Positions 49,547 to 58,012 of a DNA stretch of 64,000 nucleotides are shown piece after piece; the stretch's first letter is position 1; each line of letters begins with the position of its first letter. Under the pieces are notes generated by a model, which saw nothing but the letters and a program-made list of their open reading frames with translations, was not told the origin of the DNA and ran no database searches. The stretch is from Streptomyces venezuelae (GTDB lineage Bacteria; Actinomycetota; Actinomycetes; Streptomycetales; Streptomycetaceae): positions 3,230,001 through 3,294,000 of the forward strand of contig NZ_CP029189.1 in NCBI RefSeq assembly GCF_008642275.1, in the 5' to 3' direction. The translations under genes and the position numbers were made by a program.

Positions 49547-50842
49547 ATGACCTTCTCGCGACGCGCCGCAGCCCTCTCCCGCACCCTCGCGGCCACGGCG
49601 ATGGGTACGTGCCTCATCGCCGGGTGCGGGGCACTCCCCGGGGGCTCGGAGGGCTCCGAGGGAATCGTCACCGTCATGACCTTCGCCCCGGAAGACACCA
49701 AAGCAACCAACATGCCTGGAATGACCGGCATGGCCAAGGCGTACGAGCGCTGGGTGAACTCCAAGGGCGGGATCAACGGTCACAAACTGCGCGTACTGAC
49801 CTGCAACGAGAAGAACACCCCCTCCGGTGCCGCCGACTGCGCCCGCAAGGCCGTCGCCGAGAAGGCCGTCGCCGTCGTCGGCTCCTACAGTCAGCACGGA
49901 CGCGCCTTCATGGCCCCGCTGGAGGCCGAGGGCATCCCCTTCATCGGCGGCTACGGCGTCTCCTCCGAGGAGTTCCAGTCCCCCCTGTCGTACCCGGTCA
50001 ACGGCGGCCAGTCCGTCCTCATCGCCGGCGCGGGCCACCAGCTGAGCCGCACCTGCACCCAGGTCGCCCTGGTGCGCCCGGACACCCTCGCGGGCGACAC
50101 CCTGCCGGTGCTGCTCAACGCCGGACTGCGGGCCAACAAGATGGCGGACGCCGCCGACATACGGGCCGCCGAGGACTCGGCCGACTTCGGACCGCAGGCC
50201 CGCGAGGCCCTCGCGCACACCAGCGGCACCGGCAAGGAGAAGGAGAAGGAGAAGGAGAAGGGCTGTGTGACCGCCGTCCTCGGCGAGCGCACCGAGACCT
50301 TCTTCGACGCCTTCCGCCGGACCGACGCCCAGCGCAAGAAGCCGCAGATCTCCTCGGTCCTGGGCAGCGTCAGCCAGGCCCTGGTGGACCGCACGGGCGG
50401 CAAGGAGAGCCCCTTCGAGGGGGCGTACCTGACCAGCTGGTACCCGGTGGCGGCCGATCCCCTGTGGGAGCCCATGCGGAAGGTGGTCTCCGAGTTCGCC
50501 TTCGGCGACGACAACGTCGACCCCGACGACAGCGGGGCCCAGACCACCTGGATCGCGTACACCGTGCTCAGCGAGATCCTGGGGCGCCTGGGGGACGGCG
50601 AGCCCGTCACCGGCCGCGCGGTCAAGCGCGCCCTGAACGAGGCGGAGCCGGTCAGCACCGGAGGCCTCACCCCGAACCTGAGCTGGCGCTACCAGGACAT
50701 GCGCGCCGTCGCCGGCTTCCCCCGCATCGTCAACGGCCGGGTCACCTTCCAGATCGTGCAGGCCGGGCGGCTCGTGGCGCAGCCCGGCGAGCAGTCCCAG
50801 GACATGACCCCGACCCTGGTGACGGCCCCGCCCATGGCCTGA
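49547..50842 (+). CDS. Secreted substrate-binding lipoprotein (ABC-type, Peripla_BP)
   Basis: 431 residues. A signal peptide ends in the lipobox LIAGCG (lipid-modified Cys about 27). GMAKAYERWVNSKGGINGHKL and VVGSYSQHGRAFMAPLEAEGIPFIGGY match type I periplasmic-binding (branched-chain amino acid/amide) proteins. A hexanucleotide array codes for KEKEKEKEK (about 226-234), a charged surface loop. No permease or ATPase is adjacent, so it is an orphan receptor or works with a distant transporter. ATG 49547 gives the full signal peptide. Confidence 0.85.
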   Translation: MTFSRRAAALSRTLAATAMGTCLIAGCGALPGGSEGSEGIVTVMTFAPEDTKATNMPGMTGMAKAYERWVNSKGGINGHKLRVLTCNEKNTPSGAADCARKAVAEKAVAVVGSYSQHGRAFMAPLEAEGIPFIGGYGVSSEEFQSPLSYPVNGGQSVLIAGAGHQLSRTCTQVALVRPDTLAGDTLPVLLNAGLRANKMADAADIRAAEDSADFGPQAREALAHTSGTGKEKEKEKEKGCVTAVLGERTETFFDAFRRTDAQRKKPQISSVLGSVSQALVDRTGGKESPFEGAYLTSWYPVAADPLWEPMRKVVSEFAFGDDNVDPDDSGAQTTWIAYTVLSEILGRLGDGEPVTGRAVKRALNEAEPVSTGGLTPNLSWRYQDMRAVAGFPRIVNGRVTFQIVQAGRLVAQPGEQSQDMTPTLVTAPPMA

Positions 50843-50855
50843 TCCGGAACGGGGC

Positions 50856-52205
50856 TCAGAGCTGGGACTTGTCCCGCTTGGTCAGGCCGTACTTGCCGGC
50901 GATCGCGTTCCACATGGTCGCGGCGGACTCCTTGGCCTTCGTCGCCTCGCCGCTGGACTTGTTGCCTTCGGAGGCGTTCTTGGTGGCCTTGGCCTTGCCG
51001 TCCTTGCACTTGTCGTCGTCCACGTCGTCCGCCCAGGCCGCGTAGCTGTTGTCGGCGTCCGCGGAGGACTGCCAGGCCTTGGTCAGGGACGCGGACAGCT
51101 TCGCGTGGTCCGGGAGCTGGTCCAGCTTCAGCTCCTGGAGACGGGTGACCAGCTCCTCGCGCTGGCGGGCCGCGTCGCGCAGGTCGGCGGCCGCCTGGTC
51201 GAGGTTGCTGCAGCCCTTGATGTCCTCCACGGCCTTGATCACCGAAGCCCGGCTGTCGTTGCTGTCGGCGAGGAGCTTGTCCAGCTGGACGGCCTGCGGG
51301 CGGGCCGGGTCGACGGGGGCCTCGCCGCCGCCGGGTGCCGCGGAACCGCCGCTCGCGGCCGGGGCGTCGGCGACCGCGCCGGGGTCGTTGTTCTGCGGCT
51401 TGCCGTCGGCGAGCAGCGATCCGACGCCGAGCCCGACGACGGCCAGGCCGATGACCACCGCGGCGATGATCGCGGGCGAGACCTTGCGCCCGGCCTCCGG
51501 GGGCGGCGGGGGCGGGGCGTACTGCTGCTGCGGGTGCGGCTGCTGGTGATGGGCCTGCTGCGGGTGAGGCTGCTGCTGGAACTGGGGCCGCTGCGGGCGG
51601 GGCTGCTGGGGGCGCGGCGGGGGCCGGCGCAGCACGGGCTCCTGCACGGGCGGCAGGTGCTGGGTCTGCCCGGCGGAGTCGTCGCTCCGGAAGAGCCCGT
51701 CGAACCCTTCGGCGGCGGGGACCGGCGGTATGTACTGGGTCGCCGCCTCGTGGTGCGCGGGGGCCGCCGGGACGGGCGGGATGTACTGGGTCGCGGCCTC
51801 GTCGTGACCGGGCGCGGCCGGGACGGGCGGGATGTACTGGGTCGCGGCCTCGTCGTGACCGGGCGCGGCCGGGACGGGCGGAATGTACTGCGTCGCGGCC
51901 TCGTCGTGACCGGGCGCGGCCGGGACCGGCGGAATGTACTGCGTCGCGGCCTCGGGCAGCGGAGGGTAGCCGTAGCCGTGCGGATCGCCCGGCCCCTCGT
52001 AGCCGGGCCCCACCACGTGCCCCGGCGCGGCCTCCGGGCCGGGATGCGCCGGCGGATACCCGTACGCGGCCCCGGGCTGCGCGTGTTGCTGCTGCGCCTG
52101 CTGCTGCTGTGGCGGCTGCTCCGGGTAGGCCGGATATCCGGACGCCGGGTCCGGACCCCACGGGGCACCCGGCTGGGGGGCGCCCCCTTGTCCGCTCTGC
52201 GTCAC
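50856..52205 (-). CDS. Proline-rich, repeat-containing single-pass membrane protein
   Basis: 449 residues. The N-terminal 220 are Pro/Gln/Tyr-rich with five copies of a 17-residue unit containing EAATQYIPPVPAAPGHD (about 84-168). A Gln/Pro-rich stretch leads to one membrane helix (VSPAIIAAVVIGLAVVGLGVG, about 241-261). The outer 180 residues are helical, with SNDSRASVIKAVEDI and a LQELKLDQLPDH region and two cysteines. It looks like a cell-envelope-linked protein with a disordered cytoplasmic scaffold. Function unknown. The 51-bp DNA repeats are nearly identical. Confidence 0.8.
   Translation of the reverse strand: MTQSGQGGAPQPGAPWGPDPASGYPAYPEQPPQQQQAQQQHAQPGAAYGYPPAHPGPEAAPGHVVGPGYEGPGDPHGYGYPPLPEAATQYIPPVPAAPGHDEAATQYIPPVPAAPGHDEAATQYIPPVPAAPGHDEAATQYIPPVPAAPAHHEAATQYIPPVPAAEGFDGLFRSDDSAGQTQHLPPVQEPVLRRPPPRPQQPRPQRPQFQQQPHPQQAHHQQPHPQQQYAPPPPPPEAGRKVSPAIIAAVVIGLAVVGLGVGSLLADGKPQNNDPGAVADAPAASGGSAAPGGGEAPVDPARPQAVQLDKLLADSNDSRASVIKAVEDIKGCSNLDQAAADLRDAARQREELVTRLQELKLDQLPDHAKLSASLTKAWQSSADADNSYAAWADDVDDDKCKDGKAKATKNASEGNKSSGEATKAKESAATMWNAIAGKYGLTKRDKSQL
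51727..51981. repeat. Five 51-bp tandem repeats in the proline-rich protein gene
   Basis: The codon for Tyr-Ile (TGTACTG/C core) recurs at exact 51-bp steps: 51730, 51781, 51832, 51883, 51934. Units encode the 17-residue EAATQYIPPVPAAPGHD element. The three central ones differ by only a few bases, which points to recent expansion. Confidence 0.9.
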
Positions 52206-52914
52206 CGGGACTCCTTCTCCGACTCGCCCGACCCTACGGAACCGTCAGGTCACGCTACCTCGTCACGCACCGCCACGGTGAGAGCACCCCGAACCCCGTC
52301 CACCCCCCGCCACCACGACCCCGGGCCCGCCGACCCCGGCCCGACCCCGCCGGAGACCAAGCCGCGGAACCCGGGTCCGCGGTCCCGCGCGCTGCGCCAG
52401 ACCGTCCCTCCCGGATCGCGCCCGCCCGGCAACGCCCGGCGCAGTGTCGGCCGCACGGGCGGGGCCACGCCCGGCCGCAGGCGCAGGACGACGCCGGGCG
52501 CACGGCCGGCTCCGCCCCGGCCGCGAGGCCACGCCCGGCCGCACGGGCGGGGCCATGCCCGGGCGCCCGCCCGGCACCGCCCCCGGCCGCACCGGCGCGG
52601 CCGGTCGCACAGGCAGGGCCCGCCCAGGCCGCAGGCGCGGGACAACGCCGGGCGCACGGCCGGCACCGCCCCCGGCCGCATGCGCGGGACGACGCCGGGC
52701 GCACGGCCGGGACCGCCCCCGGCCGCGAGGCCACGCCCGGCCGCACGGGCGGGGCCATGCCCCGGCGCACGGCCGGCACCGCCCCCGGCCGCACCGGCGC
52801 GGCCGCCCGAGTACGTCCCGTACTCGGGCGGCCCTCCGCCTCGCGATCCACGGCACCGGACGCCGGCATCGGCAGCGGCATCGGCAGTGGCCGTCACGAT
52901 CCGGAAGAGGCGGG
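52206..52914. repeat. GC-rich gap with long imperfect direct repeats
   Basis: About 700 bp with no believable gene. A ~128-bp stretch at about 52477-52603 is repeated at about 52678-52806, with a third partial copy around 52630-52680. Core words are CGACGCCGGGCGCACGGCCG, GCCACGCCCGGCCGCACGGG and GCCCCCGGCCGCACCGGCGC. All frames give Arg/Pro/Ala-rich nonsense. Confidence 0.75.
52801..52833. terminator. Perfect 15-bp hairpin after the NsdA-like gene
   Basis: GGCCGCCCGAGTACG (52801-52815) and its exact complement (52819-52833) flank a TCC loop. It lies 82 bp past the stop of the minus-strand NsdA-like gene at 52915. No U-tract. Confidence 0.75.
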
Positions 52915-54294
52915 CTACGCCGTCACCTCCAGCCGCGCCGCGAACTCCCGGACCGCCGCCTCCTCCCGGTACGGCTCCAGGCGCGTCCGGAAGTCGTCCA
53001 GGTACTCCACGCCCCGGTTCGAGCGGAGCCCCTCCAGCAGTTCCGCCGCCTGCGTCGCCGTCAGGCAGGCCTGTTCCACCTCCCGCTGCTGCACCTGCGC
53101 CGCCGCCAGCAGCAGCAGCCCGATGGCCCGGCGGCGCGCCTTGCCCGCCGGGAGGCCCCGCAGCGCCTCCTCCGCCCGCCTGGCCGCCGCGTCCGCCTGG
53201 CCCAGGTCGCGGTGGCAGTGCGCCAGCTCGTCCGCCAGGTACGCCGCGTCGAAGTGCCGGATCCACACCGGGTCGTCACCCGACTCCGGCTCCGCCCGCT
53301 CCAGCGCGCTCACCGCCCGCCCCGACAGCACCGCCGTCGCCCGGGCGTCCCCGAGCAGCGCGTGCCCGCGCGCCTCGGCCGCGTAGAACATGGCCTCGAC
53401 CCGCGGGGTGACCTGCCCGCGCGTCCCCTCCTGCGCGGCCCGCGCCAGCTGCGCGATCTCCCGCGGGTTGCCGAGTTCGGCGGCGAGGTGGCTCATGGAC
53501 GCCGCGAGCACGTAGCCCCCGTAGGCCCGGTCCCCCGCCGCCTGGGCCAGGCGCAGCGCCTGGATGTAGTAGCGCTGCGCCAGGCCCGGCTGGCCCGTGT
53601 CCACCGCCATGTAGCCGGCGAGCTCCGTCAGCCGGGCCACCGCCGCGAACAGGGCCCGCCCGACGGGTTCCCGGTACGAGCCGCCGATCAGCCCGGACAC
53701 CACCGAGTTGAGGTAGTGCACGACCACCGGCCGGACGTGCCCGCTGCCGAAGCGGTGGTCGAGCTCCTTGAGCGCCTCGGTCGTCGCCCGGACCGCCTCC
53801 ACGTCCGGCATGCCGACGCGCGAGCCGCCGCTGCGGGCGACCTGGCTGTCGGCCCCGGTGATCAGCCAGTCCCGGCTCGGCTCCACGAGCGCGGAGGCGG
53901 CCACGCTGGAGCCCGCGAGGAAGTCCCGGCGGCCGACGTCGCTGCGCCACAGCTCACAGACCTGCTCGATGGCGCCGATGACGGTCGGGGAGAACTGCAG
54001 GCCGACACCGGAGGCGAGGTTCTTCCCGTTGGCCATCCCGATCTCGTCGATGGTGACGGTCCGGCCGAGCTTGCGCCCCAGCGCCTCGGCGATGATTCCG
54101 GGAGCCCGGCCGCGCGGCTGCTGGCCGCGCAGCCACCGGGCCACGGAGGTCTTGTCGTAGCGGAGATCGAGGCCGTGCTCGGCCCCGCACATGTTCACGC
54201 GCCGGGCGAGCCCGGCGTTGGAGCACCCGGCTTCCTGGATGAGCGCCTGCAGCCGTTCGTTCGGCTGGCGGGCTACGAGAGGCCTGGCTGCCAT
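52915..54294 (-). CDS. NsdA/NsdB-like developmental regulator
   Basis: 459 residues. The N-terminus is an atypical DNA-binding/HTH-like region (LQALIQEAGCSNAGLARRVNMCG...TSVARWLRGQQPRGRAPGII). A segment typical of NsdA-family proteins follows (IDEIGMANGKNLASGVGLQFSP, RRDFLAGSSVAASALVEPSRDWL), then a TPR-like helical domain (about 170-440). As I recall, NsdA of S. coelicolor represses sporulation and antibiotic production. Several paralogues exist, so the exact orthologue cannot be assigned. A terminator hairpin follows; the gene is divergent from the prim-pol-type gene. Confidence 0.82.
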   Translation of the reverse strand: MAARPLVARQPNERLQALIQEAGCSNAGLARRVNMCGAEHGLDLRYDKTSVARWLRGQQPRGRAPGIIAEALGRKLGRTVTIDEIGMANGKNLASGVGLQFSPTVIGAIEQVCELWRSDVGRRDFLAGSSVAASALVEPSRDWLITGADSQVARSGGSRVGMPDVEAVRATTEALKELDHRFGSGHVRPVVVHYLNSVVSGLIGGSYREPVGRALFAAVARLTELAGYMAVDTGQPGLAQRYYIQALRLAQAAGDRAYGGYVLAASMSHLAAELGNPREIAQLARAAQEGTRGQVTPRVEAMFYAAEARGHALLGDARATAVLSGRAVSALERAEPESGDDPVWIRHFDAAYLADELAHCHRDLGQADAAARRAEEALRGLPAGKARRRAIGLLLLAAAQVQQREVEQACLTATQAAELLEGLRSNRGVEYLDDFRTRLEPYREEAAVREFAARLEVTA

Positions 54295-54510
54295 GAAAAC
54301 CCCCTGCTGACCGCGGGTGATCCGTTGGAATGATCACTTCCCGCCTGATGTGCGGAGAATCTTCCGCTCTGCGTCGTGTCGCTACCCAGCAACAGCGCCC
54401 CGGCCTCCTACGCGCCCCCACGCGTGCATCAGTGCGCCCCGTATGCAGGATCGATGCTCCGCCCGCCGCCTGGTTTACGCCCGTAACCCCGGGTGACCCG
54501 AGGAGTTGTG

Positions 54511-55197
54511 ATGGGCGTGGAAGAGACCATCGGAGTCACGGAGACCGCACCCATCCCCAAGCAGCGCGGCGAGCAGCTGCTGGACCATGCCGTGCGGTAC
54601 GCGGAAGAACGGCACTGGGATGTCTTCGCGGGCACCTGGCTGGAGCCCGGAGACGGCCGCGAGCTGTGCTCCTGCGGGGCGGCGGACTGCCCGGCTCCCG
54701 GCGCGCACCCGGCGGTGAAGGACTGGGCGGCGCAGGCCACCGGTAGCGCGGTGCAGGTCCGGCGGATCTGGGCGAAGCACCCGCAGGCCTCGATCCTGCT
54801 GCCGACGGGCCGGACGTTCGACGCCCTGGACGTGCCCGAATCGGCCGGATTCCTCGCGCTGGCTCGGCTGGAGCGGATGGAGCGCACCCTCGGGCCCGTC
54901 ACGCTCACGCCCGACCACCGGATGCTGTTCTTCGTCCTGCCGGGCGCCGGCGCCAAGGTCCCCGACCTGGTGCGCAAGCTGGGCTGGCCGGCCGCCACGA
55001 TCGACCTGGCGGCGCGGGGCGAGGGCGAGTACGTGGCGGCGCCGCCCACCCGCTTCGGCGGCCGGGGCTCGGTCCAGTGGGCGCGGCGGCCCACGCCGGC
55101 GAACCGCTGGCTTCCGGACACCGAGGAGCTGATCGACGCGCTGGCGTACGCGTGCGGCAGCGAGGCCGCGGCGGAACGCAAGCGCCGCCAGGGCTGA
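54511..55197 (+). CDS. Bifunctional primase/polymerase (prim-pol) N-terminal domain protein
   Basis: 228 residues similar to the DUF3987/prim-pol N-terminal domain: LLDHAVRYAEERHWDVFAGTW, CSCGAADCPAPGAHPAVKDWAAQAT (a CxCGxxxCxxPGxHP block typical of these proteins) and AKHPQASILLPTGRTFDALDVP. The usual catalytic Asp-x-Asp of active prim-pol enzymes is not obvious, and no helicase domain is attached, so it may be a catalytically silent stand-alone member, common in Streptomyces. GAGGAG about 6 nt before ATG 54511. Confidence 0.78.
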   Translation: MGVEETIGVTETAPIPKQRGEQLLDHAVRYAEERHWDVFAGTWLEPGDGRELCSCGAADCPAPGAHPAVKDWAAQATGSAVQVRRIWAKHPQASILLPTGRTFDALDVPESAGFLALARLERMERTLGPVTLTPDHRMLFFVLPGAGAKVPDLVRKLGWPAATIDLAARGEGEYVAAPPTRFGGRGSVQWARRPTPANRWLPDTEELIDALAYACGSEAAAERKRRQG

Positions 55198-55352
55198 CCC
55201 CCGGAACCCGCCCGCTCGCCCTCCCGCCCGCTCGCCCTCCCAACCCGCGGAATCAGGGCGAAAACTGATGACATAAGTAACGGCTCAGGCCTCTCCCCCT
55301 CCTCCTATGGTGAAGAAGGAACGACCAACGGGGACGTAAGAGAGGCAGGCGC

Positions 55353-56195
55353 ATGCCGGACCAGGGCGATGCGACGGGTGGAACGTACGGAACGGGTGGC
55401 GCGCGATCCGCGCCGCCCGCCGTGCGGGTGGAAGGTCTGTGGAAGCGGTTCGGAGAGCACGTGGCCGTCGCCGGTGTCGATCTCGAGCTGCCCGCGGGGA
55501 AGTTCATCGGCCTGGTCGGGCCGAACGGCGCCGGCAAGACGACCACGCTGTCCATGGTGACCGGGCTGCTGCGCCCGGACATGGGGCGGGTCCACGTCGC
55601 GGGCCACGACGTGTGGGCGGACCCGACCGGGGTGAAGGCGCGGATCGGCGTGCTCCCCGAGGGCCTGCGGTTCTTCGAGCGGCTGTCGGGACGCGAACTG
55701 CTCGGCTACATGGGCCGGCTGCGCGGGCTGCCGGGCGAGGAGACCGACAAGCGGGCCACACAGCTGCTGGACGTCCTCGACCTCGCGGGCTCGCAGCACA
55801 AGCTGGTCGTGGACTACTCGACCGGCATGCGCAAGAAGATCGGCCTGGCGGCGGCGCTGCTGCACAACCCCGAAGTGCTCTTCCTGGACGAGCCGTTCGA
55901 GGGCGTCGACCCGGTGTCGGCGCAGAACATCCGCGGAGTGCTGGAGCGCTACACGGCGTCCGGTGCCACGGTCGTCTTCTCCTCCCACGTGATGGAGCTC
56001 GTCGAGTCGCTGTGCGACTGGGTGGCCGTGATGGCCGCCGGCCGGATCCGCGCCGCGGGTCCGCTGGCCGACGTACGGGGCTCCGCGCCCTCACTGCAGG
56101 CCGCCTTCCTCGAACTGGTCGGCGCGCACGGGCGGGACGCGGCCGGGGACTCCCTGGAGTGGCTCGGCGGCGGCTCCGGGGCGGGATCGCGATGA
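55353..56195 (+). CDS. ABC transporter ATP-binding protein
   Basis: 280 residues. Walker A GPNGAGKTT (about 58-66), Q-loop region, ABC signature YSTGMRKKIGLA (about 153-164) with TG in place of SG, Walker B EVLFLDEPFEG (about 172-182), H-loop in VVFSSHVMELV. It resembles the DrrA/CcmA-type ATPases of exporters with a separate permease. The C-terminal 40 residues are Gly-rich. Stop overlaps the permease start (ATGA at 56192-56195). Confidence 0.93.
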   Translation: MPDQGDATGGTYGTGGARSAPPAVRVEGLWKRFGEHVAVAGVDLELPAGKFIGLVGPNGAGKTTTLSMVTGLLRPDMGRVHVAGHDVWADPTGVKARIGVLPEGLRFFERLSGRELLGYMGRLRGLPGEETDKRATQLLDVLDLAGSQHKLVVDYSTGMRKKIGLAAALLHNPEVLFLDEPFEGVDPVSAQNIRGVLERYTASGATVVFSSHVMELVESLCDWVAVMAAGRIRAAGPLADVRGSAPSLQAAFLELVGAHGRDAAGDSLEWLGGGSGAGSR

Positions 56196-57901
56196 CCTCG
56201 CCCGCGAACCCGGCCACCGGACCGGCCGGCACGGTGACCACTCCCGCCACCACGGCATCCGGGACCTCCGCAGACATGGGGTCCACGGGGGCCACCGGGG
56301 CCGCGTCCGGTGCGTCGATCCCGCTGACCACGGTCTTCGTCCGCCTCAAGCTGTCGCTGCTGCGCAACGGCCTGAAGGGCTCCTCCAAGCGCAAGGCCGC
56401 CTACTTCTCGACGCTCGCCCTCGCCCTGGTCGTCGGCTTCCTCGTGACGCTCGGCCTGGCCCTGCTGCACGGGAACGCCCACGCCGGCACGGCCGTCGTC
56501 CTGCTGGCCGGGGTCCTGGCCCTCGGCTGGACCTTCATGCCGCTGTTCTTCCCCACCGGCGACGAGACCCTCGACCCGAGCCGGCTGGTCATGCTGCCGC
56601 TGCGCCCGCGTCCTCTCGTACGGGCCCTCCTCGCCTCCTCGCTGGTCGGCATCGGGCCGCTGTTCACGCTGTGCCTGGCGATCGGCTCCGTACTGGCCGT
56701 CGCGCGCGGCGCCGCCGGCGCGGTGGCCGCCGTGGTGGCCGCGCCCCTGCTGGTGCTCGGCTGCGTCGCCCTGGCGCGGGCGACGGCCACGGCCAACGTA
56801 CGGCTGCTGAGCAGCCGCAAGGGGCGGGACCTGGCGGTGCTCAGCGGGCTGCTGATCGCGGTGGGCGGGCAGCTGGCCAACTTCGCCAGCCAGAGCCTGT
56901 TCGATGCCGGTGGCCTGGCCTCGCTGGAACCCGTCGAGGCCGTGGTGCGCTGGCTGCCGCCGGCGACCGCCGTCGGCATGGTGGACTCGGCGAGCGAGGG
57001 CGCGTACGGGGTGGCGGCCGCCCAACTGGCCCTGACCCTCGCCGCCGTGGCCGGCCTCCTGTGGTTCTGGGAGCGGAGCCTGACGCGGCTGATGGTCACC
57101 CCGGACGGCTCGACCATCACGGCGGCCCGTCCGATGAAGGACCGCGGCGCGGGCGGGCTGGGATCCCTGCTGCCCGGCGGCCGGACCGGCGCGACCATGC
57201 AGCGCACGCTGCGCTACGCCGTCCGCGACCCGAAGACCAAGGCGTCCTGGGTGACCGGACTGGCGATCGGCATGATCATCCCCGTCTTCAACGCCGTCCA
57301 GGGCACGGGGTCCGTCTACCTCGGCTGCTTCGGCGCCGGCATGCTCGGCATGCAGATGTACAACCAGTTCGGCCAGGACACCTCCGCGTTCTGGATGGTG
57401 GCCCAGACCATCACCTCCACGCGTGACGCGTACGTGGAACTGCGTGCGCGGGCCGCCGCGCTGGCCCTGGTCACCGTCCCGTACACGGTCCTGGTGAACG
57501 TGGTCACGGCCGCGGTGATCGGGGACTGGTCCACCCTCCCGGCGGCCACCGGACTGGCGCTGGCCCTGCTGGGCTCGATGCTCTGCACGGGGGCACTGGC
57601 CTCGGCCCGCTTCCCGTACTCGATCCCGTCGGACGGCGCGTTCAAGAACGTCGCCCCGGGGCAGGGCGGGCTCGCCTGGGCGGGCATCTTCGCCGGGATG
57701 GGGGTCTCGGCGCTGATCTCCGCCCCGGTGATCGCCCTGACGATCTGGCTCACGGTGGGCGGCCATCAGGACATCTCCTGGGTCGTGTTCCCGCTGGGTA
57801 CGGCCTGGGGCGCGCTGGCCGCCTGGGCGGGTCTGCGGCTCGCGGCCCCGACCGTGGCCCGCAGGCTTCCGGAGATCCTGTGGGCGGTCAGCAAGGGCTG
57901 A
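56192..57901 (+). CDS. ABC transporter permease (large exporter type)
   Basis: 569 residues with about 12 membrane helices after a Thr/Ala-rich start of about 45 residues. Clear helices include AYFSTLALALVVGFLVTLGLALL, AVVLLAGVLALGWTFMPLFF, LGSMLCTGALASA and ALISAPVIALTIWL. A conserved LVMLPLRPRPLVRALLASSL cytoplasmic segment precedes TM4, as in ABC-2-like permeases of this size class. With the ATPase it makes a simple two-gene exporter; substrate unknown. A bidirectional terminator follows. Confidence 0.88.
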   Translation: MTSPANPATGPAGTVTTPATTASGTSADMGSTGATGAASGASIPLTTVFVRLKLSLLRNGLKGSSKRKAAYFSTLALALVVGFLVTLGLALLHGNAHAGTAVVLLAGVLALGWTFMPLFFPTGDETLDPSRLVMLPLRPRPLVRALLASSLVGIGPLFTLCLAIGSVLAVARGAAGAVAAVVAAPLLVLGCVALARATATANVRLLSSRKGRDLAVLSGLLIAVGGQLANFASQSLFDAGGLASLEPVEAVVRWLPPATAVGMVDSASEGAYGVAAAQLALTLAAVAGLLWFWERSLTRLMVTPDGSTITAARPMKDRGAGGLGSLLPGGRTGATMQRTLRYAVRDPKTKASWVTGLAIGMIIPVFNAVQGTGSVYLGCFGAGMLGMQMYNQFGQDTSAFWMVAQTITSTRDAYVELRARAAALALVTVPYTVLVNVVTAAVIGDWSTLPAATGLALALLGSMLCTGALASARFPYSIPSDGAFKNVAPGQGGLAWAGIFAGMGVSALISAPVIALTIWLTVGGHQDISWVVFPLGTAWGALAAWAGLRLAAPTVARRLPEILWAVSKG

Positions 57902-57935
57902 CCCGGTCGCTGCCGTACGGGCCCGAACGCACGGC

Positions 57936-57974
57936 GGGCCGGCCTCCGCTCCTGTGAGGAGCGGAGGCCGGCCC
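57936..57974. terminator. Perfect 17-bp bidirectional hairpin
   Basis: GGGCCGGCCTCCGCTCC (57936-57952) pairs exactly with 57958-57974 across the TGTGA loop. It sits between the converging ABC permease and Rpf-like genes. Confidence 0.85.
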
Positions 57975-58012
57975 GTCTTCGTGTGCAGGCGGCCTTCGTG
58001 TGGAGGCCCGCC

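Noticed and set aside
50247..50270. GAGAAG hexamer array in the substrate-binding protein gene as a regulatory repeat
   Set aside because: It is in frame, codes for a Lys-Glu loop and is common as a low-complexity surface segment; no regulatory meaning can be supported.
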